Assembly (NCBI GenBank): GCA_027943245.1
Contig: JANDJZ010000093.1
Span: 59,826-123,825, forward strand
DNA: 64,000 nt
From: Acanthamoeba sp. SK_2022b
Lineage: Eukaryota > Discosea > Longamoebia > Acanthamoebidae
Direction: 5' to 3'
The position numbers and the translations under genes were made by a program. The notes under the pieces are model-generated. The model was not told the origin of the DNA. It saw nothing but the letters and a program-made list of their open reading frames with translations, and searched no databases. This document shows positions 23,596 to 33,413 of this stretch, piece by piece (position 1 is the first letter of the stretch; every line of letters starts with the position of its first letter).

Positions 23596-24767
23596 GCACG
23601 GTGTGACGTGTGAGCCAGAACTGATGTGATTGAGTGCGTGTGTGTACATAGGGCGCCGAACGTGGTGAAGATGATTCGACGATTCAACGAGATCTCCAAT
23701 TGGGTCGCCACGAGCATCGTGCGCTCCGAAAAGATCCGGCAGCGCGTCAAAGTGATGACCAAGTTTCTACGCCTCGCTGACGTACGCCTTCCCGTTGATG
23801 TAGCACACGCACACGCACACGCACACGCACACGCACACTCACACTCACACGCACACGCACACGCACACGCACACGCACACGCACACTCACACGCACACGC
23901 ACACTCATACGCACACGCACAACACATCGTCATCATCCAGCGAACTCATGAAGAGCCCCAATGGTCGCGCACAGATTCTGCGCAAGATGAACAACTTCAA
24001 CACGATGGTGGCAGTGGTGGCCGGCATCAACGCGTCGGCGGTGCATCGACTCAAATGGACCAAAGAGGAGGTTCGCTTCTCCTCTCCCCCTCCCTCCCAT
24101 CCCGCAATCCGCAGGGGCATGCGCTGATGCACGCGCCACACACGACAGGTGATGAAGGGGATCTGGCCGCTGTTTGCAGAGTGCGAGCGACTGATGAGCA
24201 GCGAGGGGTCGTACAAGGTCTACCGCGCGGCTCTCTTCCAAGCTCGTCCGCCGTGCCTGCCCTATCTGTACGTAACACGTGGCCATGGCAGACACACACG
24301 TGTCGACACACACAGACACGCACATCGAGTGAGTCGCTCACGTCGTTACTCATGGACGTCTTGGTAGGGGCGTGTATCTGACGGACCTCACGTTCATCGA
24401 GGACGGCAATCCGGACTACATCAACGAGCTGATCAACTTCACCAAGCGCTCCCTCATCTACACCGTCATCGCCAAAATCCAGCAATTCCAGGTATGCGGT
24501 CCTGGGCACTGCTGCTCTGATCCTCTTCCATGTGTTGCCCTCGTTGCCATCAGTACTGATCGCTGTCTCTCCCCCCCCCCCTAATCCAATCATCCATTCT
24601 GGCCTGTGTGGTGGGCCAACTGTGTGCAGTTGCTGCCCTACAATTTTTATCCGATCCATCAAATCTGGGAGTACATCAAGACGTTCCCGGCGATGGAGGA
24701 GGCCGAACTGTACAGCACCTCCCTCAAGATCGAGCCCAGGAAGGCCGACCGCTCGGAAATCCTCTGA
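19965..24767 (+). CDS. RasGEF with N-terminal LisH motif (LisH - RasGEF_N - RasGEF/CDC25)
   Basis: It is predicted to exchange GDP for GTP on a Ras protein. Nineteen exons from 19965-19980 to 24630-24767 sum to 2829 nt (942 residues) with every phase matching. The first 300 or so residues are Ser/Pro-rich with a Lys-rich patch. Exon 7 encodes a LisH motif ([19 protein letters not shown]), a dimerisation element seen in many amoebozoan RasGEFs. The RasGEF_N region includes LNKLVENLT and [17 protein letters not shown]. The CDC25 catalytic part has [33 protein letters not shown] and [16 protein letters not shown]. It ends [16 protein letters not shown]. The acceptor of exon 16 is best placed at 23975, which restores the normal spacing to MNNFN. 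Three introns carry long TG or CA repeats. Confidence 0.93.
21875..21955. repeat. (TG)n microsatellite, about 40 units, RasGEF intron 7
   Basis: An uninterrupted 81-bp TG repeat fills most of the intron that follows the LisH exon. It is complementary to the CA repeat at 23525-23594 in the same transcript. Confidence 0.98.
23525..23594. repeat. (CA)n microsatellite, 35 units, RasGEF intron 14
   Basis: An uninterrupted 70-bp CA repeat lies in the intron between exons 14 and 15 of the RasGEF gene. Confidence 0.98.
23803..23922. repeat. CACACG/CACTCA-type repeat, RasGEF intron 15
   Basis: About 120 bp of six-base CACACG units, with occasional CACTCA or CATACG variants, fill the intron between exons 15 and 16. 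Confidence 0.95.
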
Positions 24768-24868
24768 TCTCTTCTCTCCCTCTTCTATCCTTGATGGTGT
24801 ATTATGAGTCGTTGCTGAGCGTCAAAGAGTATTTATTTGTTGCTTCGCACAAAGGCGTTGTGTTGATG

Positions 24869-25972
24869 TCATGTGTGCTCGTCGTCGATGCGGCGCAGAC
24901 AGGCGAGGGAGCAGCAGCGGTAGACGACCGGCATGTGGCGGAAGCGGATGACCCGACAGCGCAGCTCCTCAACAAAGACTGTCCACACGAAGCGCCCGCA
25001 GATCGAACACCGCGCGTGCTCGTCGAGGTAGTGCTCGAGGTCAACCGGCAATCGCAGCAGTGTGTCTGCTACTTGTGTTGTTGATGAAGATGGTGGTGGT
25101 GGTATAGAAGAGGGAGGAGAGGCTGGTGTAGGGGAGGAGGATCGAGACGTGAGGATGGCGCGGCCGGCGAGCTCCTTGAGCGTGCGCAGCGCGGGCAGGG
25201 ACTTGGGCAGGGCGCGTTGCTGGTCGACGAGGGAGGGAGACAGCAGCGGATTGGTGGTGAAGAACAGGCGGCCCTGGGGCGACATCAGCCGCTCCATGCG
25301 GCCAACCTCCACTGGGAAGCACTCCAGCTTGTTGCCCTCCACCTGCAACGAACGCAACGCCACAAGCTGGACCATGGGTTCAAATAAATATTTTTTTTAA
25401 CATTATCGTATTAAATATGTGATAATATTAAAACCTTTTACTTATATTTATGTGCGTTTATAAAAAAATATTAAAAATATTAAAAATATTCGTACCTCTA
25501 CGATGCGCCCAGGGAGCGACGTGAGGCAGTTGCGGGTGAGATCGAGCTCTGTGAGGTTGGTGAGGAGGGCCAGCTGAGGTGGAAGGGATGCGATCTTATT
25601 GTTCCACAGGCTGAGGCTCTCCAGATTGGGCAGCGCATAGCACATCTCCACTGGCAGTTGCGTGAGGTTGCCATAGCTCAGCTGCACTCGCGTCAGCTTC
25701 TGGCCCGCGCTCAACAGGCGGTCCACGGCTAGCGATGACAGTGGTCCGGTGATGGTGAGCGAGGTCAGGTCCGGTCCCGACGGATGCACGAACCGCACAT
25801 CTTCATCTTCAAAATCCGATCCTTCCTCTCCTTCGCCTGCATCGTCCACAAACAGTGACAGTGTGGAATGGGTTAGGGGCTTCGGATCTTTGCTCTCCTG
25901 CTCTCCATCTTCTTTTCTGTTCTGCTGCATAGAAGGCTTTTCTTTTTTCTCTTTTGCCTTTCTCTGAGCCAC
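24869..25972 (-). CDS. Leucine-rich repeat protein with C-terminal Cys cluster (LRRC28-like)
   Basis: Two exons (25972-25496 and 25366-24869) give 975 nt and 324 residues. Leucine-rich repeats include LESLSLWNNKIASLPPQLA, LTELDLTRNCLTSLPGRI and, in exon 2, LRSLQVEGNKLECFPVEV. The C-terminus carries CSICGRFVW...VVYRCCSLACL, a possible zinc site like the Cys-rich tail of animal LRRC28. The Ser/Pro-rich stretch before it (SSSPTPASPPSSIPPPPSSS) is in frame and I treat it as coding. LRR proteins of this type bind proteins; no specific partner can be named. It is tail-to-tail with the RasGEF gene, only 101 bp apart. Confidence 0.85.
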
Positions 25973-26062
25973 GGTGGCGCCTTCTTGTTGCTCACCTCGC
26001 CTCTATACCGCCTACAAGCGAAGAGTCGATGGAGGAGAACGTTATTCTAAGACTCGAAGGCA

Positions 26063-27010
26063 TCAGTCGTGGCCATAGTCCCTCAGCTTCACCGGGGCGC
26101 GAGCGTGAAAATCCGAGGCCGACAGGATAGACGGGTCGAACATCATGCTCTGCGGCAGGCGCGACGGGATGTCGACCTGGCCTGCGAGACCGGTTAATGG
26201 TGAGTTGAACCAACAGCAAGCACAGAGAAAGGAGGTGCGGCCAGTCGTGGTACCCTGCGCTCCAAGGAAGGGAGCCAAGATCTCCTCCAGGTCGCATTCG
26301 TTTAGGAAGTCAATGAAGTCCCTCTCGCGGATGCCCTGTAGGTTGTCAACCAAACCGCAAGGAGTGAGTCTGCCGTGGGGTCCAGGGCGCACAGAATGCG
26401 GGGATCACCTGTCCGGATTGATCGAGAGCTCGCACGGCAACCTCCATGGCGGCGCTCATCGTCACTCCGGGGGCGAGCACCATCTTGGTTTCCTTGCGCG
26501 CACGCATAGCATACAGATCCAAACAGTCTGCAGCCATCCCAGGCCGTGTAGTGTGAGCAGGGCTCCTTGTTAATACTGCGCTGCACACAAGAGCAGGATA
26601 CCTTTGAAGAACGCTTGGATGGCAGGCTTCTTCATCACTCCAGTGTTCTTGGGGTCGTAGTATCGCCACACGTCGGCTGCAATACCATCTACAATCAAGT
26701 CCATGTCCTCATCGATGTCTATCAATCCCACGCAGGTTAGATTGCAGCCAGAGCGCAAGGATAGGGGGAGCGGGTGCCTAGTGTGTCCGACAGGGAAGGG
26801 GGCTTGATGGTTCCCTTCTTCATCTCTTTGACCAAGCGTTGCTTGAGCTTTGGATCTTCGAAGATGGTCACCCCATCCTTGGAGGGGTAGATAGTTTCCA
26901 TCATGACCATTCCCTTCACGCTTGCCGCTCCCTGCCATTCCGTTTACCCCTGCTGTCAGCCACTGTCTTTTTTCCCCCGTGAGTGCGCGTACACGCAGAG
27001 GGAGTACCAT
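26063..27010 (-). CDS. EF-hand-like protein, 197 residues
   Basis: Six exons (27010-27008, 26931-26778, 26718-26602, 26527-26409, 26335-26254, 26181-26063) give 594 nt. The first coding exon is just the ATG, followed by a 76-nt intron, giving the start MGAASVKGMVMMETIYPSK; without that splice translation would begin at an internal Met seven codons later. Two helix-loop-helix units resemble EF-hands: VWRYYDPKNTGVMKKPAI and VRALDQSGQGIRERDFIDF. Both loops lack the usual Glu at position 12, so calcium binding is doubtful. The intron after exon 2 seems to use a GC donor. Function is unknown; it may be a small calcium-sensor relative. Confidence 0.75.
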
Positions 27011-27124
27011 TTTGTATGGCTTCCTCTACCGTCCCTTCCTTGTGGTATCGGCTGCGCCTACCATAAGAGGAATAATACAAGGAAAACATTTTCATTTCTT
27101 TTTTGATTTTTTTTGTCAGTAAAA

Positions 27125-28021
27125 TCAGTCGTGGTCGCCAATGCTTATGAAGACGAGGGCGTTGATGTCGTGGTGCAGGATCAGCACGCCTGATGTCGTG
27201 GCGTATCTCTTCTGCGCATGGTACAACGTGTGGGGCGGCTCCCCCAAGGCATCGCCTAATAGCGCTGCTGATGGAAGGAGGCTGCGCAGGGAGGCCTTGA
27301 TGGCGTCCAGGCCACCACTGTCGCGGGTGCGCACGACGAGCTGAAGCTCCATCCAGCGCATCATGGCGCTCGCATCCCTGAACCGCCGCAGTTGAGGCGC
27401 GTCAAAGCCTAGGGCCGCCACCACGTCTTCTAGATGGCGCATGCCGGGTGACAGCGCCGTGGCCGTAGGTGGCGCTGGTGATGACGATGTGGACGACGCG
27501 GTGTGGTGGGGAAACAGCCTGCTCAAGGACGCTGTGGAGCAGGTGGTTGAGGGGAGGCAGGCCAGTGAGGCGAGCGTGGGCGGGAGGAAGGAGGGGCGGG
27601 CGCCCAGGCGGAAGAAGGTGGGGTTAGGGGCGGCCTTGTGCAGCAGGCGCTGCAGTTCGCCCGCACGACGGTTCAAGAGTTCCAGCCGACACCACCACTC
27701 CTCGTACGTTGATGGTGCAGGCGGTGGAGACGAGGGACAAGATGAAGAAGAATGAAAATCCGAGTAGGAAAATGGAAGAGAGGGGATGAGATGGGGTGAA
27801 GAAGATGCAAATGCCACGTCAATCTGACGAGCGAGGTGGCTACGCCAGATTACGGGGTCGTGAGCCCAGCGGTGGAAGCGACGGCACACCGGCGCTGCCG
27901 ATCTCAGCAGATCGAGCGGCTCAAGGTGTGCAAAGATCGCCAAGGCCACCTCCTCTGCCAGCAGCTGCACCTCGCCCCCCTCCCCATCACCTTCTGCTCC
28001 CCCGATGTCTTCCTTATTCAT
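27125..28021 (-). CDS. F-box protein
   Basis: A single exon of 298 codons, unusual here because most neighbours are intron-rich. After an acidic/Gly-rich start, residues about 19-60 form an F-box: LLAEEVALAIFAHLEPLDLL then PVCRRFHRWAHDPVIWRSHL. F-box proteins join substrates to SCF ubiquitin ligases through Skp1. The middle is Ser/Pro-rich and the C-terminal half (HLEDVVAALGFDAPQLRRF and onward) shows no WD, LRR or Kelch repeats, so the substrate-binding mode is unknown. The next gene on the same strand starts upstream near 29463. Confidence 0.8.
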   Translation of the reverse strand: MNKEDIGGAEGDGEGGEVQLLAEEVALAIFAHLEPLDLLRSAAPVCRRFHRWAHDPVIWRSHLARQIDVAFASSSPHLIPSLPFSYSDFHSSSSCPSSPPPAPSTYEEWWCRLELLNRRAGELQRLLHKAAPNPTFFRLGARPSFLPPTLASLACLPSTTCSTASLSRLFPHHTASSTSSSPAPPTATALSPGMRHLEDVVAALGFDAPQLRRFRDASAMMRWMELQLVVRTRDSGGLDAIKASLRSLLPSAALLGDALGEPPHTLYHAQKRYATTSGVLILHHDINALVFISIGDHD

Positions 28022-28066
28022 TGCGCGAGCTGCCTTCCAAGAAGCTTTGTAATTTTGGATGCTGGT

Positions 28067-29463
28067 CTAGTCAAAGTAGGGGATGCCCTTCCACGCCAAG
28101 GCAGAGTCCTCGATGGAAGGCAGAAGGAGGCGCCAGAAGTCGAGGAAGATGGTCACCGTCATCCCCGCCGCAAGCGAATCGATGGTCGCGCGTGCCAGGT
28201 CCCACTTGTCACCGGCCTCTTCGTCCAACCTGCAAACCAAGGCGAGAGCCGCTAAGCTCAGAGTTGCAAACGATAACAGCTATAAACAGGGTCGAAGAAG
28301 AACCTGTAGAACATGGGGAAGGAAACGCAGAAGTAGATCGAGTAGAAGACAGAGCCCACCGTGTACATGAGGAACTTGTCCGTGTGCGAGTAGTAGGGCA
28401 CCTGGGGAGGGCTTCCGCGTGAGTAGTGGGGGCAGCGAGAGGCGCACACGCGCATAAAAAGAGTACCTCGGAGATGGTATACGTCTCCATGAAGGCGGTG
28501 ATGACCGACATCACGAAGATGAGAAGCGAGCTGACGATGAACCGGAAGACCTTGTTTGAAGGATACAGCGAGCTGTGGAAGAAGAAGAAAGTGAGACAAC
28601 GAGCCACTTGCTCCATTCACACAGCGCACAGTGCGCACCTGGTCCAGAAGCGTCTGAGCAGAATGGTAGAGACCGTGTGGTAGGAGCAGAAGTAGGCGTG
28701 CGTGATCAAGTAGAGGAAGAACGGCACCTAATCACCGAAAGAGGGAGAGAGGGAAGAGCGAGATCGCGCGTGAGCCCGTCTGGGGCAGGCAGGGCAAAAG
28801 CGTTCAGGTACGACTGGCAAGCGGAGGAGGAAAGAGACGTACGTCATTGAGCATGATGGTGACGGGGAAGGAGTAGGACGCGCCCAACACCTTGTAGAAG
28901 TAGTGCGTCCAGAAGTAGTTTCCCACGAATCCGAACAGCCAGATCCACACATTCGCCTACGGCCAACAAAGGGAGACAACGCGAGCCCGCGTGCGCCACT
29001 CACTCAGCTAGGCCACTCAACCAGCCCAAGGCTTTTTATAAACGTGTAGTCCAAAGAAAGAAACACATACCTTGAAGAAGTATCTCTCGGTAATGGGCGT
29101 GTTCTTCTCGGCGGGCGAAGGGAAGAGGAGAGGGACGAAGAGGAAGGGCAGCGAAATGCTCAGCCCCAGCGCCAAGTACTCAAAGTCGCTGAATTGCTTG
29201 TACACTTGCGTCACCTGCACACATGCACACAAGCACACATCCGGAGAGAGATAGTGAGGCCTCACAGAGAACCAGGTCTCGGTTTGCGCAGACACACCCA
29301 GCTGTGGGTGCAGTGGTGTGGAGGATACACGGTACCACGACGAGGCCAAAGACGGCTATCCAGGCCACGCTGAGAACGAGGAACACCTTTTCGGTGTGTC
29401 TCTTGGCCTCACGCGCACTCAGCCACCGCGGCTCATCCCTCCGTTGCGCGACGTTCTTTGGCT
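28067..29463 (-). CDS. CPI1: Cycloeucalenol cycloisomerase (first coding exon not found)
   Basis: It opens the cyclopropane ring of cycloeucalenol to obtusifoliol in cycloartenol-based sterol synthesis. Seven exons (29463-29336, 29214-29071, 28956-28843, 28727-28639, 28572-28467, 28401-28304, 28229-28067) encode about 280 residues, the length of plant CPI1. Family landmarks are FGFVGNYFWTHYFYKVLGAS, ITHAYFCSYHTVSTILLRR, VFYSIYFCVSFPMFYR and DKWDLARATIDSLAAGM, with several membrane segments. An acceptor at 29464 (ATTACAG) precedes EPKNVAQRRDEP and no in-frame ATG exists inside this exon, so a very short upstream exon ending in phase 1 is required but not located. It is expected in the endoplasmic reticulum. 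Confidence 0.9.
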
Positions 29464-29780
29464 CTGTAATTGTTTCCAATTTGTACAAAGATTTAAAGAA
29501 CGAAAACGGAGATTCATAAAATGCGTGACGAAGGCACAGGAGTCAATGCCGGCATCAAGGGGACATATACGCTTCTTCATCAGTGGTACACGAAGGCAAA
29601 ATATTAGCAATAATCAGAAATAAAGGCCAGTTCAAAATCATAAAAATATACCGATTAGTCGACAAGAACGAAAGAGCGGGAAAGCTGTTTTCTGGGTTGG
29701 TCATTCCGCATTTGTTGTTGTCTGAAGGATGAGGGTGCTTGCTTAGTTGCTGGGGCACGATCTAGTTAGCAGGACTCACC
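29464..29780. other. Divergent intergenic region, probably with the missing CPI1 first exon
   Basis: This AT-richer 317-bp stretch separates the CPI1 gene from the plus-strand phosphatase. Several ATGs exist on the minus strand, but none joins to the acceptor at 29464 in the right phase with a convincing donor. Confidence 0.5.
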
Positions 29781-30329
29781 ATGCAGAAAGAAGCCAAGGA
29801 CAAATTTGGCGGCGAGGCCGATGCAATTCTCGACTATCTGTACCTGGGCAGCATGGAGGCGGGCTCAGCCCCACTGGACCAGCTGAAGGCGAGAGGCATC
29901 ACCCATGTGCTCATACCGGCCAGGATACCCGACTTTGAATACGAACAACATGGGTCACAGTTGGTTTACAAGCATCTCTCGGTCGACGACAACCCTCGAT
30001 ACCCAATAGTGCCCCTGCTTCCCGAGGCAATTGCTTTCATCGAAGAGGGCAGGAAGTCTGGAGGGCGTGTGCTGGTACATTGCCAGTACGGTATTTCGCG
30101 CAGCGCATCCTTTGTGATTGCGTACCTCATGGCGCTCAACCAGTGGGACTTTGAAGAAGCTTGGCGATTCGTGGGCAAGAGGCGACCAGCAGTGGCCTCC
30201 AACCTGATGATGTTCAAGGACCAGCTCAAGCTGTGGCACCGACTTGAGTACTGTCTGCCACCCACCCCACCCCCCGCTCTCTCGCCGCAGGAGCGGAAGT
30301 ACCTCGTACGGCACACCAATAACACATAA
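29781..30329 (+). CDS. Dual-specificity protein phosphatase
   Basis: A single-exon gene of 182 residues. The signature RVLVHCQYGISRSASFVIAY holds the HCx5RS loop with the nucleophilic Cys near 101 and the Arg near 107. The general acid is probably Asp69 or Asp70 in HLSVDDNPRYP. The early ADAILDYLYLGSMEAG is typical of small atypical DSPs. It should remove phosphate from Ser/Thr/Tyr residues of a target protein. There is no targeting, MAPK-docking or rhodanese domain, so the substrate is open. Confidence 0.93.
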   Translation: MQKEAKDKFGGEADAILDYLYLGSMEAGSAPLDQLKARGITHVLIPARIPDFEYEQHGSQLVYKHLSVDDNPRYPIVPLLPEAIAFIEEGRKSGGRVLVHCQYGISRSASFVIAYLMALNQWDFEEAWRFVGKRRPAVASNLMMFKDQLKLWHRLEYCLPPTPPPALSPQERKYLVRHTNNT

Positions 30330-30598
30330 AGTTCATCACGTGTGGCATCTTGAATAAATAAAGGGTTCTGTGGAAGAGAAAGGGGAACTGCGTTCCTCCG
30401 TGGCCAAACGGCTTCCGTCAGACATCGCTTGGACTTTCCTCCGTTCCTCATCGCCTTCCCCTTCACCTCTCTCCGTCAAGACACTACTTGAGGCGGCGAC
30501 TTGACGGAAAGCCTCTCTTGCTCTAAAACCCACTTACACCTCGAAACAGAGAGCCAACCATACCTACACTCCCTCTACACTTTTATCAAGCGTAGCAC

Positions 30599-31309
30599 AT
30601 GAAGCACCTCTTCTCCCTTGTGCTGCTGGGCTTGCTGGCCCTCGCATCGTTGGCCTCTGCAGCCGATAACGACCAACTGGAGCTGCCCCTCCTCGGCCGA
30701 GAAGACGACATCGCGCCGCAGGAGCCGCCGTCCATCGAGCCCGCCACCAACGACGCCTCGACCAACGCTGACGCGCCCAACTACGCTGACGCTCTGCTGC
30801 CTATCCGGCCCTCCAACAGCGATGGAGACGCCGCCGTCGCTACTTGTTCATCTGCCAAGTCGTGCGGTCGCTGCCTGGTACGCCGCGAGTAGTGAGCGCG
30901 AGTGGTGTAGAGGACACAACCCAACCGCTGATCATGGCTCTCCCCCTCTCACACCCATGTTCTACTTGCACAGTCGGGCAACTATGGCAAATGCGGCTGG
31001 TGCGGAGAGCACGGCGACGAGGGCCGCTGCTACGACTGCGTCATGGTCGAGGGCAAGTGCGTCGGGTCGACCCAGGAGTGCTCCCACAGCTGGAACGCGC
31101 GCGTGTGCCCGAGCAGCCACCACGCTGGCCGCGACTTTGTCCTGAGCGTGGGGGCCATCATCGGAATCACCGTGGGCGGCGCCTCGGCCTGCGCGCTCGC
31201 GCTATGCGCGTGCTGCTGCTGGATCTGCTTCCGCAGGCGAAGGCGCCACTACCACGAAGAGCTCGGCCACCACCATCACCACGACAGGCACGGCTACGTT
31301 CTCGTCTAA
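30599..31309 (+). CDS. Secreted/membrane protein with PSI-like Cys-rich domain and one TM segment
   Basis: Two exons (30599-30877 and 30974-31309) give 615 nt and 204 residues. It begins with a clear signal peptide (MKHLFSLVLLGLLALASLAS). An acidic linker leads to a cysteine-rich module, CSSAKSCGRCL joined to GNYGKCGWCGEHGDEGRC and more Cys, resembling a PSI/plexin-type knot. One transmembrane helix follows (GAIIGITVGGASACALALCA), then CCCWICFRRRRR and a short cytoplasmic tail with a His cluster ending GYVLV. It looks like a small type I surface protein. I do not recognise an orthologue. Confidence 0.75.
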
Positions 31310-31427
31310 GACAAGACACGACGAGCCTGATTGTTGTTGTTGATGATGAACATAGATAGATAGACTTCATACACACATGCTTATGATGTTTGCCAATCGT
31401 CCAAACTCGGGTGTCACACCGGTTGAC

Positions 31428-32552
31428 TCAGATCATGCCGGCGCACGAGGCAGCGCCGCAGTGGCACTCCCTCCTCTTGCTCTTCTTGTCGCGCCTGCCG
31501 TGACGACGCGAGGGGAGATTTGGGGGGGAGAGCATGATCAGCAAGCCGTACAGGCATTTCCACTGCTTGTGCGCTGCGGACAACTGTGAAAGCAAAGCAC
31601 AAGCAATCGTCGACAATCGCGACGACGTACTCGGCGTTATCGTACTGGAAGGCATAGTCGTAGGTGATCTCGTGCCCCTTCTTGATCTTGACCGCAGCAA
31701 AGATGCCCAGGCGCATCTGCTCGCCGCACTGCCACCTTCACCCCACCCAGAGTTAGGGGCGCATGTGCGCGTGTGGAGAGACAGCAAAGTGTGTGGCGTG
31801 GGGGATGGGGTAGCATACCGTTCGACGACGCAGTTGGGCATGCAGGAGTGGTTGATGAAGCGGGCCGCGTTGCCCTTCTCCGCGGCGTCGACGTACCACC
31901 TCCTGGTCATGGCACCGGCCTTGACGCCCTCGTCCGTCCCGCCGCCGTCGCCCTCGGCCTCGTCCTCGTCGTCGCTGTCGCTGCTCTCCGCGTAGTCATC
32001 CGAGTCGGCGTAGTCGTCCTCGTCCTCCTTGTACTCGTCCTCGTCGTTGTCGCCGAGGCTCTTGTCCCTGGCGTCGGAGGCCGCCCCTCGGTCCGGGCTG
32101 CCCGTCGACTTGTCGCCATCGCCGCCGCCGCCGGTGAACAGCCCGCCCAGCTTGGGCATGGTGCAGAGCAGCTGAGCCAGCTCCTCCTCCTCGCTGCCTT
32201 CGTCGTGGTTGGCCTCCTGGGCGCCCTCCTGCTTCATATGGACCGGCGCGGCAGCCTCCCTCCCTTCCCTCTTGTCTTCTCGAAGCACCTCGTCCTTCTC
32301 CCTCTCCCTCTCTTCCTTTGGCTCGACGTGCATTGAGGCCGACTCGCCGTCGCCGCCGTCGTCGCCCTTGCCGGCCTTGGATTCGGCCTTGCCCTCCCCC
32401 AATTCCTTGGCGCCGCCCGGCGCCTTCTTCTTCTCGCGGGCGCGCTTCTTCTTCTCCCTCTCCCGCTCTCGGCGCTTGTCCTCCTCGATCTGTTGGTAGG
32501 TACGCCTGCGCCGCTTGGGAATGAAGACACACGTCGAAGCCATGCCCTGCAG

Positions 32553-32626
<74 letters not shown>

Positions 32627-33366
32627 GCGCGCGCGCCAGCCACATGAGTGAGTCGGCGTCAGGCCAATGGCCGCCTAACGGCGTGAGCGAGTGAACCTTT
32701 TCCACGCAGCGGCTGCAGGGAGTCTCGTGCGAGCAGGCCAGGTGCGACATGCGGCAGTTGCTGCAGGCCAGCTTGAGGCCCTTCCTGCTCTTCCGGTCCC
32801 GCATCTCCTCCTCGGTCTTGGGCTTGGGCAGCTTCTTCTTGACCGACCTCTGGGCCTCCTTCGGGTCCTCGGGCTCAGACGTGTTATCCCTGCCCTCCCC
32901 AAGCGATGCCCGTTTGGGACTGTGACAGCGTGTTGGCGTCTGTGTCTGTGCTGGGGGAGGCCACTCACTTCGTTGAAGACAAGGGGCGGCGTACATGGAC
33001 CTCCTGTGCATTGACACCTTCTGCGAGTAGAGTTCCATGAAGTAGCAGTTGTCTTCGTCCTCCCTCCGCTTCATTCGGCGGTTCTTCTCCGTCTCGGATA
33101 TGACCTGCCAGCACGGACGGGGGCAGCGGGACATGAAGTTAGCGATCGCTCACACGACACGGGGACCCCGCCACGAGCGGGACTGTCGTCAGTTCTCTTC
33201 GTACCTCCCCCACATACTCGATGATGAGCGAGCGCGGCTTGATGGTCGCCTCTGCAATGACGCCGTATCCCTGGATAGAGACATGTGAGTCCCCCAGGAG
33301 GTGGAAGCGAACTCTTGCTCATGGTCGATCCGAGGGAAGGGGATGGGCCTCACACACACGCGTACG

Positions 33367-33413
<47 letters not shown>

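Noticed and set aside
23626..24381. 251-codon plus frame through the CACACG repeat
   Set aside because: It begins in RasGEF exon 15 but continues through the intron; the repeated Ala-His residues are translated microsatellite.
31428..33134. A single 568-codon ORF through the SET gene
   Set aside because: It reads through microsatellite and other introns that happen to be in frame; splice sites and SET/Zn2Cys6 alignment show they are introns.
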